This document shows, piece by piece, positions 17,498-25,683 of a DNA stretch of 64,000 nucleotides. Made by a program: the position numbers and the translations under genes. The first letter of the stretch is position 1; every line of letters starts with the position of its first letter. The notes beneath the pieces were generated by a model, which did not search any database, was not told the origin of the DNA, and saw nothing but the letters and a program-made list of their open reading frames with translations. The stretch covers positions 310,001-374,000 of the forward strand of contig NZ_UTHA01000227.1 in NCBI RefSeq assembly GCF_900582195.1. The letters are read 5' to 3'. Origin of the DNA: Pseudomonas viridiflava (GTDB lineage: Bacteria; Pseudomonadota; Gammaproteobacteria; Pseudomonadales; Pseudomonadaceae).

Positions 17498-18190
17498 CTA
17501 CTCTTCCTTGCCCAGCCAGCGATAAATCCCGCCACCCACCACCGCGCCAATCAACGGCGCGACCCAGAACATCCACAACTGCGCAATCGCCCAGCCGCCG
17601 ACCATCAAGGCCGGCCCGGTGCTGCGGGCCGGGTTCACCGAGGTGTTGGTGACGGGAATCGAGATCAGGTGAATCAGCGTCAGGCCCAGGCCGATGGCGA
17701 TCGGTGCCAGCCCCGGCGGTGCGCGTCTATCGGTGGCGCCGAGGATGATGATCACAAACATCGCGGTCATCACGAACTCAGTGACAAACCCGGCCGCCAT
17801 CGAATACTTGCCCGGCGAATGCTCACCATAACCGTTGGACGCCAGGCCGGCGGCGATATCGAAACCTTCCTTGCCGCTGGCGATGTGCGCAATCAGCGCT
17901 GCTGCGAGAATCGCGCCCAGCACCTGCGCGATGATGTAGGCGGGCAACTCTTTGGCCGGAAACCGACCGCCGACGAACAGACCGACCGACACGGCCGGGT
18001 TGAGATGACATCCGCTGATGTGGCCGATGGCGAACGCCATGGTCAGCACCGTCAGACCAAACGCCAGGGCCACCCCCAGCACCCCGATTCCCAGCGGTGA
18101 AGACGCGGCGATCACCGCGCTGCCGCAACCACCCAATACCAACCAGAACGTACCCAACAACTCAGTGACTGAACGTTTGAACAGAGACAT
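17498..18190 (-). CDS. aqpZ: Aquaporin Z
   Basis: The 230-residue protein has six membrane helices and two half-helices bearing the Asn-Pro-Ala boxes: '[17 protein letters not shown]' and '[16 protein letters not shown]'. It lets water cross the inner membrane. The N-terminus '[23 protein letters not shown]' and the C-terminal '[14 protein letters not shown]' match AqpZ, and the length is usual. The family selectivity residues appear to be present. It lies downstream of a terminator, so it has its own promoter in the 18191-18318 stretch, where no clear boxes could be chosen. Confidence 0.93.
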   Translation of the reverse strand: MSLFKRSVTELLGTFWLVLGGCGSAVIAASSPLGIGVLGVALAFGLTVLTMAFAIGHISGCHLNPAVSVGLFVGGRFPAKELPAYIIAQVLGAILAAALIAHIASGKEGFDIAAGLASNGYGEHSPGKYSMAAGFVTEFVMTAMFVIIILGATDRRAPPGLAPIAIGLGLTLIHLISIPVTNTSVNPARSTGPALMVGGWAIAQLWMFWVAPLIGAVVGGGIYRWLGKEE

Positions 18191-18318
18191 GAGAGGCGTC
18201 CTTGATAGCCCTGCTATCGAGACTGCATCGAGTTGTGCGTCCTTGCAGACTTACGACAGGCTCCATTCCGGAACCTTGGCTGAGTACAGCAGGGTTCTGG
18301 TGGATTTCCAGTGGCCAC

Positions 18319-18362
18319 AAAAAACCGCCAGCGCCCGTGGTTGGAGGGCTGTGGCGGTTTTT
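18319..18362 (-). terminator. Terminator downstream of the ABC exporter gene
   Basis: AAAAAACCGCCA (18319-18330) pairs with TGGCGGTTTTT (18352-18362). The T run on the minus strand comes after the hairpin for transcription arriving from 18485, and the arrangement is symmetric enough to work on both strands. It separates the exporter from aqpZ. Confidence 0.75.
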
Positions 18363-18381
18363 GGAGTTGTCGCATGTCCAC

Positions 18382-18470
18382 TGTGGGAGCGAGCTTGCTC
18401 GCGAAAGCGGTGGATCAGCAACGCAAATATCGACTGACACGGTGCCTTCGCGAGCAAGCTCGCTCCCACA
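18382..18470. repeat. REP doublet (REPIN)
   Basis: Two inverted copies of 'TGTGGGAGCGAGC.TGCTCGCGAA' about 40 bases apart, between the terminator and the stop of the ABC exporter. The arms use the 'TTGCTCG' variant. Confidence 0.9.
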
Positions 18471-18484
18471 GGGAGTATTGTGTA

Positions 18485-20317
18485 TCAGTCGATGCCGACA
18501 AACCCTCCAGTCTGGTGCGCCCATAGCCGTGCATACAACCCGCGATGGGCGAGCAGTTCGGCATGGGTGCCGCTCTCGGCAATCTTGCCGTTCTCCAGCA
18601 CCACCAGGCGATCCATCCGCGCAATGGTCGAAAGACGGTGCGCAATCGCGATCACGGTTTTGCCCTGCATCAGGGTTTCCAGGCTTTCCTGAATCGCTGC
18701 TTCGACCTCCGAGTCCAGCGCCGAAGTCGCTTCGTCCATGATCAGGATCGGCGCATCCTTGAGCAGCACTCGCGCGATGGCGATGCGTTGGCGTTGGCCG
18801 CCGGACAGCTTGACCCCGCGCTCACCGACGTGCGCGTCAAACCCGGTACGACCTTCAGCGTCCGACAACAGCGGAATGAACTCATCGGCGCGCGCCTTGT
18901 GCACCGCATCCCACAACTCGGCATCGGTCGCATCGGGTTTGCCGTACAGCAAGTTGTCTCTGATTGAACGGTGCAGCAGCGAGGTGTCCTGCGTGATCAT
19001 GCCGATCCGGGCACGCAGGCTTTCCTGGCCGACTTCGGCAATGTTCTGACCGTCGATCATGATCCGCCCGCCCTCGACGTCGTAGAGGCGCAGCAACAGG
19101 TTGACCAGCGTTGATTTGCCGGCGCCGGACGGCCCGATCAAACCGATTTTTTCGCCCGGTTTGATGTTCAGGTTGAGGTCGCCAATGATCCCGCGCTTCT
19201 TGCCGTAGTGAAAATCCACGTGCTCGAAACGCACTTCGCCACGGGCCACGTCCAACGGTTTGGCCTGCTCGTGATCGGTGACGCTGACCGGTTGTGAAAT
19301 GGTGCGCAGACCGTCCTGAACCATGCCGATGTTTTCGAAAATGCCGGTAACCACCCACATGATCCAGCCGGACATATTGACGATGCGGATCACCAGGCCC
19401 GTGGCCAAGGCAATCGCGCCGACAGTGATCAGCGACTGCGTCCACAACCACAGGGCCAACGCCGTAGTGCCGACGATCAGCAAACCGTTCATGGCCGTGA
19501 TCGCCACGTCCATGCTGGTGACGACGCGGCCGGCCATTCGCGCTTTGACGGTCTGTTCTTCGATGGCTTCCTTGGCGTAGTGCTGTTCGAAGTTGGTGTG
19601 GGCGAACAGCTTCAGCGTGGCGATGTTGGTGTAGCCGTCGACGATGCGCCCCATCAGTTTTGAACGCGCGTCGGAGGCTTCCACCGAGCGGTCTTTCACG
19701 CGGGGTACGAAGTAATACAGCGCGCCGATGTAGGCGATGATCCATGTCAGCAGCGGGATCATCAGGCGCCAGTCGGCCTCGGCGAACAACACCAGCGAAC
19801 TGATTGCGTAGATCACCACGTGCCACAGTGCATCGACCGCTTGCACCGCCGAGTCACGCAGCGAGTTGCCGGTCTGCATGATGCGTTGGGCGATGCGCCC
19901 GGCGAAGTCGTTCTGGAAGAAATTCAGGCTCTGTTTGAGCACGTAGCTGTGGTTCTGCCAGCGGATCATGCTGGTCATGCCGGGGCTTAGTGTCTGGTGC
20001 ACCAGCAGGTCGTGCAGGCCGAAGAAGATCGGTCGCAGGACGAGGGCAACCACCAGCATCCACGTCAGTTCGAGGGCGTGGTCGCTGAAGAAATTCGGGT
20101 TGGGTGTGCCTTGGGCCAGGTCGATGATGCGGCTCAGGTAACTGAACAGCGCCACTTCGATCAATGCGGCGAACAGACCAACGACGAGCAGGGCGGCGAA
20201 ACTTGGCCAGACTTGTTTGAGGTAATAGGTATAGAAGGGCCAGACGCGATCTGGAGGGGACGCCGTCGGCGCCTCGCGGAATATGTCGATCAGTTGTTCG
20301 AAACGGCGATAGAGCAT
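18485..20317 (-). CDS. ABC exporter, fused membrane and ATPase domains
   Basis: The 610-residue half-transporter has a six-helix membrane domain (residues about 30-330) followed by an ATPase domain with Walker A 'GPSGAGKST', signature 'LSGGQRQRIAIARVLL', Walker B 'ILIMDEATSALD' and H-loop 'IAHRLST'. It would work as a homodimer in the inner membrane, exporting a lipid-like or drug-like compound; the substrate is unknown. The same order of ABC gene, ppiA, hydrolase and LysR gene is recalled in PAO1 (PA3228-PA3225). It is the last gene of that minus-strand run and may be co-transcribed with ppiA. ATG 20317 is preceded by a GGGCGG. Confidence 0.9.
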   Translation of the reverse strand: MLYRRFEQLIDIFREAPTASPPDRVWPFYTYYLKQVWPSFAALLVVGLFAALIEVALFSYLSRIIDLAQGTPNPNFFSDHALELTWMLVVALVLRPIFFGLHDLLVHQTLSPGMTSMIRWQNHSYVLKQSLNFFQNDFAGRIAQRIMQTGNSLRDSAVQAVDALWHVVIYAISSLVLFAEADWRLMIPLLTWIIAYIGALYYFVPRVKDRSVEASDARSKLMGRIVDGYTNIATLKLFAHTNFEQHYAKEAIEEQTVKARMAGRVVTSMDVAITAMNGLLIVGTTALALWLWTQSLITVGAIALATGLVIRIVNMSGWIMWVVTGIFENIGMVQDGLRTISQPVSVTDHEQAKPLDVARGEVRFEHVDFHYGKKRGIIGDLNLNIKPGEKIGLIGPSGAGKSTLVNLLLRLYDVEGGRIMIDGQNIAEVGQESLRARIGMITQDTSLLHRSIRDNLLYGKPDATDAELWDAVHKARADEFIPLLSDAEGRTGFDAHVGERGVKLSGGQRQRIAIARVLLKDAPILIMDEATSALDSEVEAAIQESLETLMQGKTVIAIAHRLSTIARMDRLVVLENGKIAESGTHAELLAHRGLYARLWAHQTGGFVGID

Positions 20318-20358
20318 CAGATAACCGCCCGGAGTACGGGCTCTCCTTTTATCGGTGT

Positions 20359-20388
20359 GAGCGGCGCGGTATTACGCCAGCGCCGCTC
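20359..20388 (-). terminator. Hairpin between ppiA and the ABC exporter
   Basis: GAGCGGCGC and GCGCCGCTC form a perfect 9-bp stem with a 12-base loop. Neither strand has a T run after it, so it is more likely a partial attenuator or mRNA-protecting hairpin within an operon than a full terminator. Confidence 0.45.
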
Positions 20389-20405
20389 GATACGCCCTGA
20401 ACAGC

Positions 20406-20969
20406 TTAGTCGATGACTTTGGCCGACTTGATGATCACAGGGTCGACAGGCACGTTTTGCATGCCGCTTTTGGTGGTGGTTTGCGAGTTGACGATGATGT
20501 CGACCACGTCCATGCCTTTGACCACTTTTGCGAACACCGCGTAACCGGCGTCACGGCCCGGATCGAGGAACGCGTTGTCAGCCACGTTGATGAAGAATTG
20601 GCTGGTGGCCGAATCCGGGTTGGAGGTGCGCGCCATCGACAAGGTGCCGCGAACGTTGTGCAGGCCATTGCTGGCTTCGTTCTTGATCGGTGCCTTGGTG
20701 TCTTTCTGTTGCATTTGCTGGGTAAAACCACCGCCCTGAGCCATGAAGCCCGGGATCACACGGTGGAAAATGGTGTTGGTGTAAAAACCGCTATTGACGT
20801 AATCCAGAAAGTTCTTGGTACTGATCGGCGCCTTGACCGGATCCAGTTCGATTTCGATCTGGCCGTTGGTGGTGTCCAGCAGCACGTGCGGCGCTTTGGC
20901 CGGCGTGGCAGCCATCAGGTTGGCGGCGAACAGCACAGTACCAGCGGCGAGGGCGAGTTTTTTCAACAT
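20406..20969 (-). CDS. ppiA: Periplasmic peptidyl-prolyl cis-trans isomerase A
   Basis: A 187-residue cyclophilin with a signal peptide ending near '[11 protein letters not shown]', so the mature protein is periplasmic. It speeds prolyl bond isomerisation during protein folding. Signature stretches are '[15 protein letters not shown]', '[19 protein letters not shown]' and '[15 protein letters not shown]'. The bacterial-type catalytic region (FHRVIP, Q in 'AQGGG', 'SQFFIN') is complete. The upstream hydrolase gene ends 3 bases before its start, so the two are almost certainly in one operon. Confidence 0.93.
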   Translation of the reverse strand: MLKKLALAAGTVLFAANLMAATPAKAPHVLLDTTNGQIEIELDPVKAPISTKNFLDYVNSGFYTNTIFHRVIPGFMAQGGGFTQQMQQKDTKAPIKNEASNGLHNVRGTLSMARTSNPDSATSQFFINVADNAFLDPGRDAGYAVFAKVVKGMDVVDIIVNSQTTTKSGMQNVPVDPVIIKSAKVID

Positions 20970-20972
20970 GGG

Positions 20973-21776
20973 TCAGTGATCCTGAGATTGAATATCGGCT
21001 GCGGCGAGGAACTCCAGCAGCGTTTGATTGAAGCGGTCGGGTTGATCGAGCGGGGTGGCGTGGCGCGAATCGGCGATCACCACCAGCCGTGCATCGGGCA
21101 GCAGTTTTACATAGGTTTCTTTCAGTGCCACCGGGGTGTAGTCACGGTCGGCGCTGATGACGAGCGTTGGACAGGTCACCCGGGAAAGTCGTTCCTGAAC
21201 GCCCCAGCCAACAATCGCATCGAAGCTGGCGAGATAAGCACGTTTGTCGTTTTTTGCCCAGCGTTCGGCCATTTTCTGTCGCAGATCGGCCTGCTCCGGT
21301 TTCGGAAAAAGCTTGTTGCCAAGGGCTTTGCCGATGGTCGCGAGGCTGAGCACGCGCATCAGGCTCCAGCGTTTGAACCACTGCCAGTAATCGTCGCGGC
21401 TGCGTAGTTTGACCTCGGGAGCGCTGTTGACGATGGTCAGGCTCTTGAGCGCTTGCGGCTGATCGACGGCCAGTTGAAAACCGATCATCCCGCCCATCGA
21501 CAGCCCGACGTAGTGCACCGGGCCGAGGCGCAGGTGTTCGATCAACGCGAACAGATCCGCGCTGAAACCGGCGATGCTGTAGCGCTCGCGGGGTTTGTCC
21601 GAGCGACCGTGGCCGCGAATATCCGGCACGATCACCCGGTAATGCGCGGCCAGGGCCGGGATCTGCATTTCCCAATCCAGTGTGCTCGAGCCGAGCCCGT
21701 GAACCAGCAGCAACGGCGTGCCGTGGCCATATTCCTCGTAGTGCAGGTTGCAACCTTCGTGCTCGAAATACGCCAT
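20973..21776 (-). CDS. Alpha/beta-fold hydrolase
   Basis: A 267-residue cytoplasmic protein with the nucleophile elbow 'GLSMGGMIGFQL' (Ser-centred), the oxyanion sequence 'LLLVHGLGSSTLDWE', an acid in 'LVISADRDYTPV' and a late histidine in 'DSRHATPLDQP'. The substrate is unknown; similar proteins are esterases or haloalkane-type hydrolases. It sits between the LysR gene and ppiA on the minus strand, separated by 14 and 3 bases, and is probably co-transcribed with both. PAO1 has a hydrolase (PA3226) in the same place. Confidence 0.87.
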   Translation of the reverse strand: MAYFEHEGCNLHYEEYGHGTPLLLVHGLGSSTLDWEMQIPALAAHYRVIVPDIRGHGRSDKPRERYSIAGFSADLFALIEHLRLGPVHYVGLSMGGMIGFQLAVDQPQALKSLTIVNSAPEVKLRSRDDYWQWFKRWSLMRVLSLATIGKALGNKLFPKPEQADLRQKMAERWAKNDKRAYLASFDAIVGWGVQERLSRVTCPTLVISADRDYTPVALKETYVKLLPDARLVVIADSRHATPLDQPDRFNQTLLEFLAAADIQSQDH

Positions 21777-21790
21777 CGGTGAACTCCGTG

Positions 21791-22714
21791 TCAGGCTTGT
21801 TCGGGGGCGGCGAACGGTGCGTCCAGCGGCAAGGTGTCGAAGGTGCGCAGCAGTTCGATGAGGATTTGCGTGGCCGGGCCCAGGGGTTTGTCCTTGTTCG
21901 AATACAGGTAGAAGCTGGAGTTGCGGGTGCCGCCCCTGTCCAACGGTAGCAGCTTGAGCGAGCCATCTTTCAGTTCTCGTTCGATCATGTGCCGTGGCAG
22001 CCAGGCAAAACCGAGGCCGCTGCTGACGAACGTGGCCGCCGTGGCGAGGCTGCCGACGGTCCAGCGCTGCTCGGCGCCGAGCCAGCCGACGTCCCGAGGT
22101 TGCTGGCGGCCGGAATCGCGGATGACCACTTGCATCTGGGTCTCCAGATCCTGAAAGCTCAGTTCGCGGTTTAGTCGGTGCAGCGGGTGATCCGGGTGGG
22201 CCACGGCGACAAACTCAACGTCGCTCAATTCCGCGCCGAGATAACCGGGAATGCTCAGGCCGGTAATGGCCAGATCGGCCACGCCTTCGAGCAGCACTTC
22301 TTCAACACCCGACAACACTTCCTCACGCAGACGCACGCGGCAGCCGCGACTCTGCGGCATGAACGCGGTCAGTGCGCGGACGATGCGCGCGCTCGGGTAG
22401 GCCGCATCGACTACCAGCCGCACCTCGGCTTCCCAGCCTTGCTCCATGTGATGGGCGAGGTCTTCCAGTTGGCTGGCCTGTTTCACCAGTTGTCGCGAAC
22501 GGCGCAGCAGCACGCCGCCGGCTTCGGTGAGCACGGCTTTACGCCCGTCGATGCGCAGCAACGGCACGCCGAGCTGGTCTTGCATGCGGGCGACGGTGTA
22601 ACTCACCGACGATTGCGAACGGTGCAAGGCCTCGGCGGCCTGGGCGAATCCGCCGTGGTCGACCACGGCCTGCAATGTTCGCCATTGATCCAGGGTCACG
22701 CGGGGCGCTTTCAT
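21791..22714 (-). CDS. LysR-family transcriptional regulator (PA3225-like)
   Basis: A 307-residue LysR protein. The N-terminal winged helix reads 'VTLDQWRTLQAVVDHGGFAQAAEALHRSQSSVSYTVARMQ' in pieces, with the recognition helix in 'RSQSSVSYTVARM', followed by an effector-binding domain from about residue 90. ATG 22714 is chosen over TTG 22717 because AGGAG is six bases ahead of it. It starts 49 bases from a divergent small periplasmic gene and lies in the azoR region, which suggests control of azoR or of the hydrolase gene, as suggested by the same grouping in P. aeruginosa. The effector is unknown. Confidence 0.88.
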   Translation of the reverse strand: MKAPRVTLDQWRTLQAVVDHGGFAQAAEALHRSQSSVSYTVARMQDQLGVPLLRIDGRKAVLTEAGGVLLRRSRQLVKQASQLEDLAHHMEQGWEAEVRLVVDAAYPSARIVRALTAFMPQSRGCRVRLREEVLSGVEEVLLEGVADLAITGLSIPGYLGAELSDVEFVAVAHPDHPLHRLNRELSFQDLETQMQVVIRDSGRQQPRDVGWLGAEQRWTVGSLATAATFVSSGLGFAWLPRHMIERELKDGSLKLLPLDRGGTRNSSFYLYSNKDKPLGPATQILIELLRTFDTLPLDAPFAAPEQA

Positions 22715-22763
22715 CAATAGCTCCTCTTGTCCTAAGCTGGCCGTCCCTCATGGAGACTGCCGA

Positions 22764-23078
22764 ATGAAAAAATTCTGTTGTGTGCTGCTGGCGTTGCTGC
22801 CGCTGACTGCTTTTGCGTACCCGATCGATGTGCAGAAAGATCTCAACGGCATGAAGATCGATTACGAGACCTTCGACACCGATAACGATATCGGCTCGAT
22901 TCGGGTGGCCAACTACGGTGACGTCGATGCGACATGCAAAGCTGTGTTCAGCAATGGCCCGGAAGCACCGCGCACCCGCACGATCGAGGTGCCGGCCGGC
23001 AAACACAAGAACGCTACGGCCAAGTTCACCCGCGAGATCATCAAGCTGCGCATCAAACTGACCTGCACCCCGAAATAA
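22764..23078 (+). CDS. Small secreted protein of unknown function
   Basis: The 104-residue precursor begins 'MKKFCCVLLALLPLTAFAYP', a clear signal peptide with cleavage after 'AFA'. The mature part, about 86 residues, is basic at the C-terminus and has two cysteines (in 'DATCKAVFS' and 'LTCTPK') that could form one disulfide. I do not recognise a family with certainty; it holds the position of PA3224. It is divergent from the LysR gene and followed by a REP pair, then azoR. It may be periplasmic or secreted. Confidence 0.75.
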   Translation: MKKFCCVLLALLPLTAFAYPIDVQKDLNGMKIDYETFDTDNDIGSIRVANYGDVDATCKAVFSNGPEAPRTRTIEVPAGKHKNATAKFTREIIKLRIKLTCTPK

Positions 23079-23091
23079 CAGCGTATTTACC

Positions 23092-23181
23092 TGTGGGAGC
23101 GAGCCTGCTCGCGAAAGCGGTGTGTCATTCAACAGGGATGTCGACTGATACGGCCAATTCGCGAGCAAGCTCGCTCCCACA
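23092..23181. repeat. REP doublet (REPIN)
   Basis: Two inverted 'TGTGGGAGCGAGC.TGCTCGCGAA' copies spaced by about 40 bases, between the small secreted protein gene and azoR. Confidence 0.9.
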
Positions 23182-23310
23182 GGGTATGTGTCAGCATCTA
23201 AACGAATTTTTCGATACTTTGCAGCAATTATTTGCGCTTTTTCATCGATTCGACTCTGTTTAACCTTCACTCCATCGACCTACAACATTCTCGGATGGAG
23301 GCTACACACC

Positions 23311-23910
23311 ATGTCCCGCGTTCTGATCATCGAAAGCAGTGCCCGCCAGCAAGACTCGGTATCCCGTCAACTGACCCAGACCTTCATCAGTCAGTGGAAA
23401 GCGGCGCATCCCAACGATCAGATCACCGTACGTGACCTCGCCGTTAACCCGGTGCCGCACCTGGACAGCAACCTGCTGGGCGGCTGGATGAAACCTGCCG
23501 AGCAACGCAACGCCAACGAGCAAGCGTCGCTGGACCGTTCCAACGAACTGACTGACGAATTGCTCGCTGCCGACGTGCTGGTGATGGCCGCGCCGATGTA
23601 CAACTTCGCCATCCCGAGCACTCTCAAGGCCTGGCTCGACCACGTGCTGCGTGCCGGCGTGACCTTCAAGTACACCGAGACCGGCCCGCAAGGCTTGCTC
23701 AGCGGCAAACGGGCCTACGTGCTCACCGCTCGCGGCGGTATCTACGCCGGCGGCCCGGCGGATCATCAGGAACCGTACCTGCGTCAGGTGATGGGTTTCA
23801 TCGGCATCAATGACGTGACGTTCATTCACGCCGAAGGCATGAACCTCGGTGGCGACTTCCAGGAGAAAGGTCTGAATCAGGCCAACGCCAAGCTGTCTCA
23901 GGTCGCTTGA
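23311..23910 (+). CDS. azoR: FMN-dependent NADH-azoreductase
   Basis: A 199-residue flavodoxin-fold enzyme: 'VLIIESSARQQDSVSRQLTQTF' (FMN phosphate loop), 'DVLVMAAPMYNFAIPSTLKAWLDHVLRAG' (ring-binding loop) and 'VLTARGGIYAGG'. These are the azoreductase/AcpD family marks; the enzyme reduces azo dyes and quinones with NAD(P)H and FMN. The same neighbourhood holds PA3223 (azoreductase 3) in P. aeruginosa. ATG 23311 is preceded by GGAGG and gives the usual 'MSRVLIIESS'. A good terminator follows at 24019. Confidence 0.92.
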   Translation: MSRVLIIESSARQQDSVSRQLTQTFISQWKAAHPNDQITVRDLAVNPVPHLDSNLLGGWMKPAEQRNANEQASLDRSNELTDELLAADVLVMAAPMYNFAIPSTLKAWLDHVLRAGVTFKYTETGPQGLLSGKRAYVLTARGGIYAGGPADHQEPYLRQVMGFIGINDVTFIHAEGMNLGGDFQEKGLNQANAKLSQVA

Positions 23911-24018
23911 TATGTTAATCGCCAGATAATCGCTGGATGGTCTAGTGACCTGGCGCAACCCCTTCAAGGCTCTACGCGCATCGAACCTCCCTTTGCACTT
24001 GTTGCTCCTGAGTGCTGT

Positions 24019-24056
24019 AGCCCGATTGAACGCATTAGCGAGATCGGGCTTTTTTT
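24019..24056 (+). terminator. Rho-independent terminator after azoR
   Basis: GCCCGAT (24019-24025) pairs with ATCGGGC (24042-24048) and is followed by T8. It lies 109 bases after the azoR stop. Confidence 0.85.
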
Positions 24057-24180
24057 TGCCTGCCGTTTCATCAAAAACACAAAAACAGAATTTTCCTACG
24101 TGATTCTCAGGTTGTCTGTCGGAAGGGGCATCCCTAGGCTTTTGCCTTGTCTGAACAGTCAGCGATCAAGGGAGATCACG

Positions 24181-24603
24181 ATGCTCAATAAAGTCATTGC
24201 CGCTATCGCATTCATTTCGGCACCCGCTTGGGCGAGTCCGCCCCCGTTCACCGGGACCGATTACAGCGGGGTTTATGAATGCAAAGGCATGGACAGCCAC
24301 ATTGGCGAGTTTAAAGGCACGGTCGATATGCAACTCAATGCCAGGCAAAGCACTGGGCATTACGGCGCTTACACCTTCACGCTGACCCTGGCGGACAAAT
24401 CCGTGTACGACGGTTTTGCCGCTGCCAATGCAGACTCATTGGCGATTTACTTTGCTCACACAGACGCTGCCCTGAAAGATTACGGTGTCGGTATCGCACG
24501 GATGACCGCGGGCTCTGACGGCAAACTCGCTTTCAGCAAATACTATTACGGCCCTGAATACGAAGGCGGCGGTCACGGCATGGAAAACTGCGTCAAGGGC
24601 TGA
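24181..24603 (+). CDS. Exported protein of unknown function
   Basis: A 140-residue precursor with a signal peptide, 'MLNKVIAAIAFISAPAWAS', cleaved after 'AWA'. The mature part has a beta-sandwich look: 'FTGTDYSGVYECKGMDSHIGEFKGTVDMQL', then alternating strands and a Tyr/Gly-rich tail 'YYYGPEYEGGGHGMENC'. Two cysteines (Cys in 'VYECKG' and 'MENCVK') could close a disulfide. I do not know the family. ATG 24181 has a GGGAGA upstream; the longer frame to 24100 lacks a signal peptide of normal form. It is probably periplasmic. Confidence 0.72.
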   Translation: MLNKVIAAIAFISAPAWASPPPFTGTDYSGVYECKGMDSHIGEFKGTVDMQLNARQSTGHYGAYTFTLTLADKSVYDGFAAANADSLAIYFAHTDAALKDYGVGIARMTAGSDGKLAFSKYYYGPEYEGGGHGMENCVKG

Positions 24604-24710
24604 TTCCGTGGGGACGGCCGAGGGCGTTCCCACGCACGCTGTCTTTGTGCAGGGTTCGCGATCAACCGTAAAACCCGCTATTGTCGCCGCCATTCGATTT
24701 CGAGGCGAGC

Positions 24711-25577
24711 ATGGGCTTTCTACTTTTTGTCACGCTGATCCAGGCGTTTTCCTTCAGTCTGATCGGCGAATACCTGGTCGGTCATGTCGACAGTTACTTC
24801 GCGGTGCTGGTACGTGTGGTGCTGGCTGGTCTGGTGTTCATTCCGTTGACCCGCTGGCGGTCGGTCGAACCTTCGTTCATGCGCGGCATGTTGCTGATTG
24901 GTGCATTGCAGTTCGGCGTGACTTACGTTTGCCTGTACCTGAGCTTCCGCGTGCTGACGGTACCGGAGGTGTTGCTGTTCACCATCCTCACGCCGCTGCA
25001 CGTGACGTTGATCGAAGACGCGCTGAACCGCCGCTTCAATCCGTGGGCGCTGATTGCCGCGCTGGTGGCGGTAGGCGGTGCGGCGGTGATCCGTTTCGAC
25101 AGCATCAGTCCGGATTTCTTCATGGGGTTCCTGCTGCTGCAGCTGGCCAACTTCACCTACGCCGCCGGGCAGGTGATGTACAAGCATCTGGTGGCGAAAC
25201 ACCCGAGCGACCTGCCGCATTACCGGCGTTTCGGCTTCTTCTACCTCGGCGCGCTGGCGGTGGTGCTGCCTGCATTCCTGATGTTCGGCAAAGCCAATTT
25301 CCTGCCGGAAGCACCGCTGCAGTGGGGCGTGTTGCTGTTCCTCGGTCTGGTCTCGACGGCGCTGGGTCTGTACTGGTGGAACAAGGGCGCGTGCATGGTC
25401 AACGGCGGCACGCTGGCGGTGATGAACAATCTGCATGTGCCGGTGGGTTTGCTGCTCAATCTGCTCATCTGGAATCAGCATGAGGAACTGGGCAGGTTGT
25501 TCCTTGGAGGTAGTGTGATTCTGATGGCGGTGTGGATCAGCCGACTGGGCATCCGCAAAAAACCGGTCACGGCATAA
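24711..25577 (+). CDS. DMT superfamily transporter, carboxylate/amino acid/amine type
   Basis: The 288-residue membrane protein has about ten helices. 'FVTLIQAFSFSLIGEYLVGHVDSYFA' at the start and 'SFRVLTVPEVLLFTILTPLHVTLIED' after helix 4 are marks of the carboxylate/amino acid/amine branch of EamA proteins (YigM-like). The substrate is not certain. ATG 24711 has a CGAGG just upstream; the frame to 24681 adds an unlikely stretch. The REP pair downstream separates it from the mechanosensitive channel gene, which converges. Confidence 0.87.
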   Translation: MGFLLFVTLIQAFSFSLIGEYLVGHVDSYFAVLVRVVLAGLVFIPLTRWRSVEPSFMRGMLLIGALQFGVTYVCLYLSFRVLTVPEVLLFTILTPLHVTLIEDALNRRFNPWALIAALVAVGGAAVIRFDSISPDFFMGFLLLQLANFTYAAGQVMYKHLVAKHPSDLPHYRRFGFFYLGALAVVLPAFLMFGKANFLPEAPLQWGVLLFLGLVSTALGLYWWNKGACMVNGGTLAVMNNLHVPVGLLLNLLIWNQHEELGRLFLGGSVILMAVWISRLGIRKKPVTA

Positions 25578-25585
25578 CACCTGAG

Positions 25586-25670
25586 GTAGCGAGCCTGCTC
25601 GCGAAGGCGCTGGGTCAGATAAGTATGGGTCGACTGACACACTGCATTCGCGAGCAGGCTCGCTCCCACA
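25586..25670. repeat. REP doublet (REPIN), one arm altered
   Basis: The right arm is a full 'TTCGCGAGCAGGCTCGCTCCCACA'-type copy in shortened form here, the left arm reads 'GGTAGCGAGCCTGCTCGCGAAGG' in a diverged form. It lies between two convergent genes. Confidence 0.8.
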
Positions 25671-25683
25671 TTTGATCTTTGGG

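Noticed and set aside
24600-24645. Partial 'GTGGGGACGGCCGAGGGCG' inverted repeat after the small exported protein
   Set aside because: Arms are short and imperfect, and no second copy of this form was seen, so I do not list it as a repeat.
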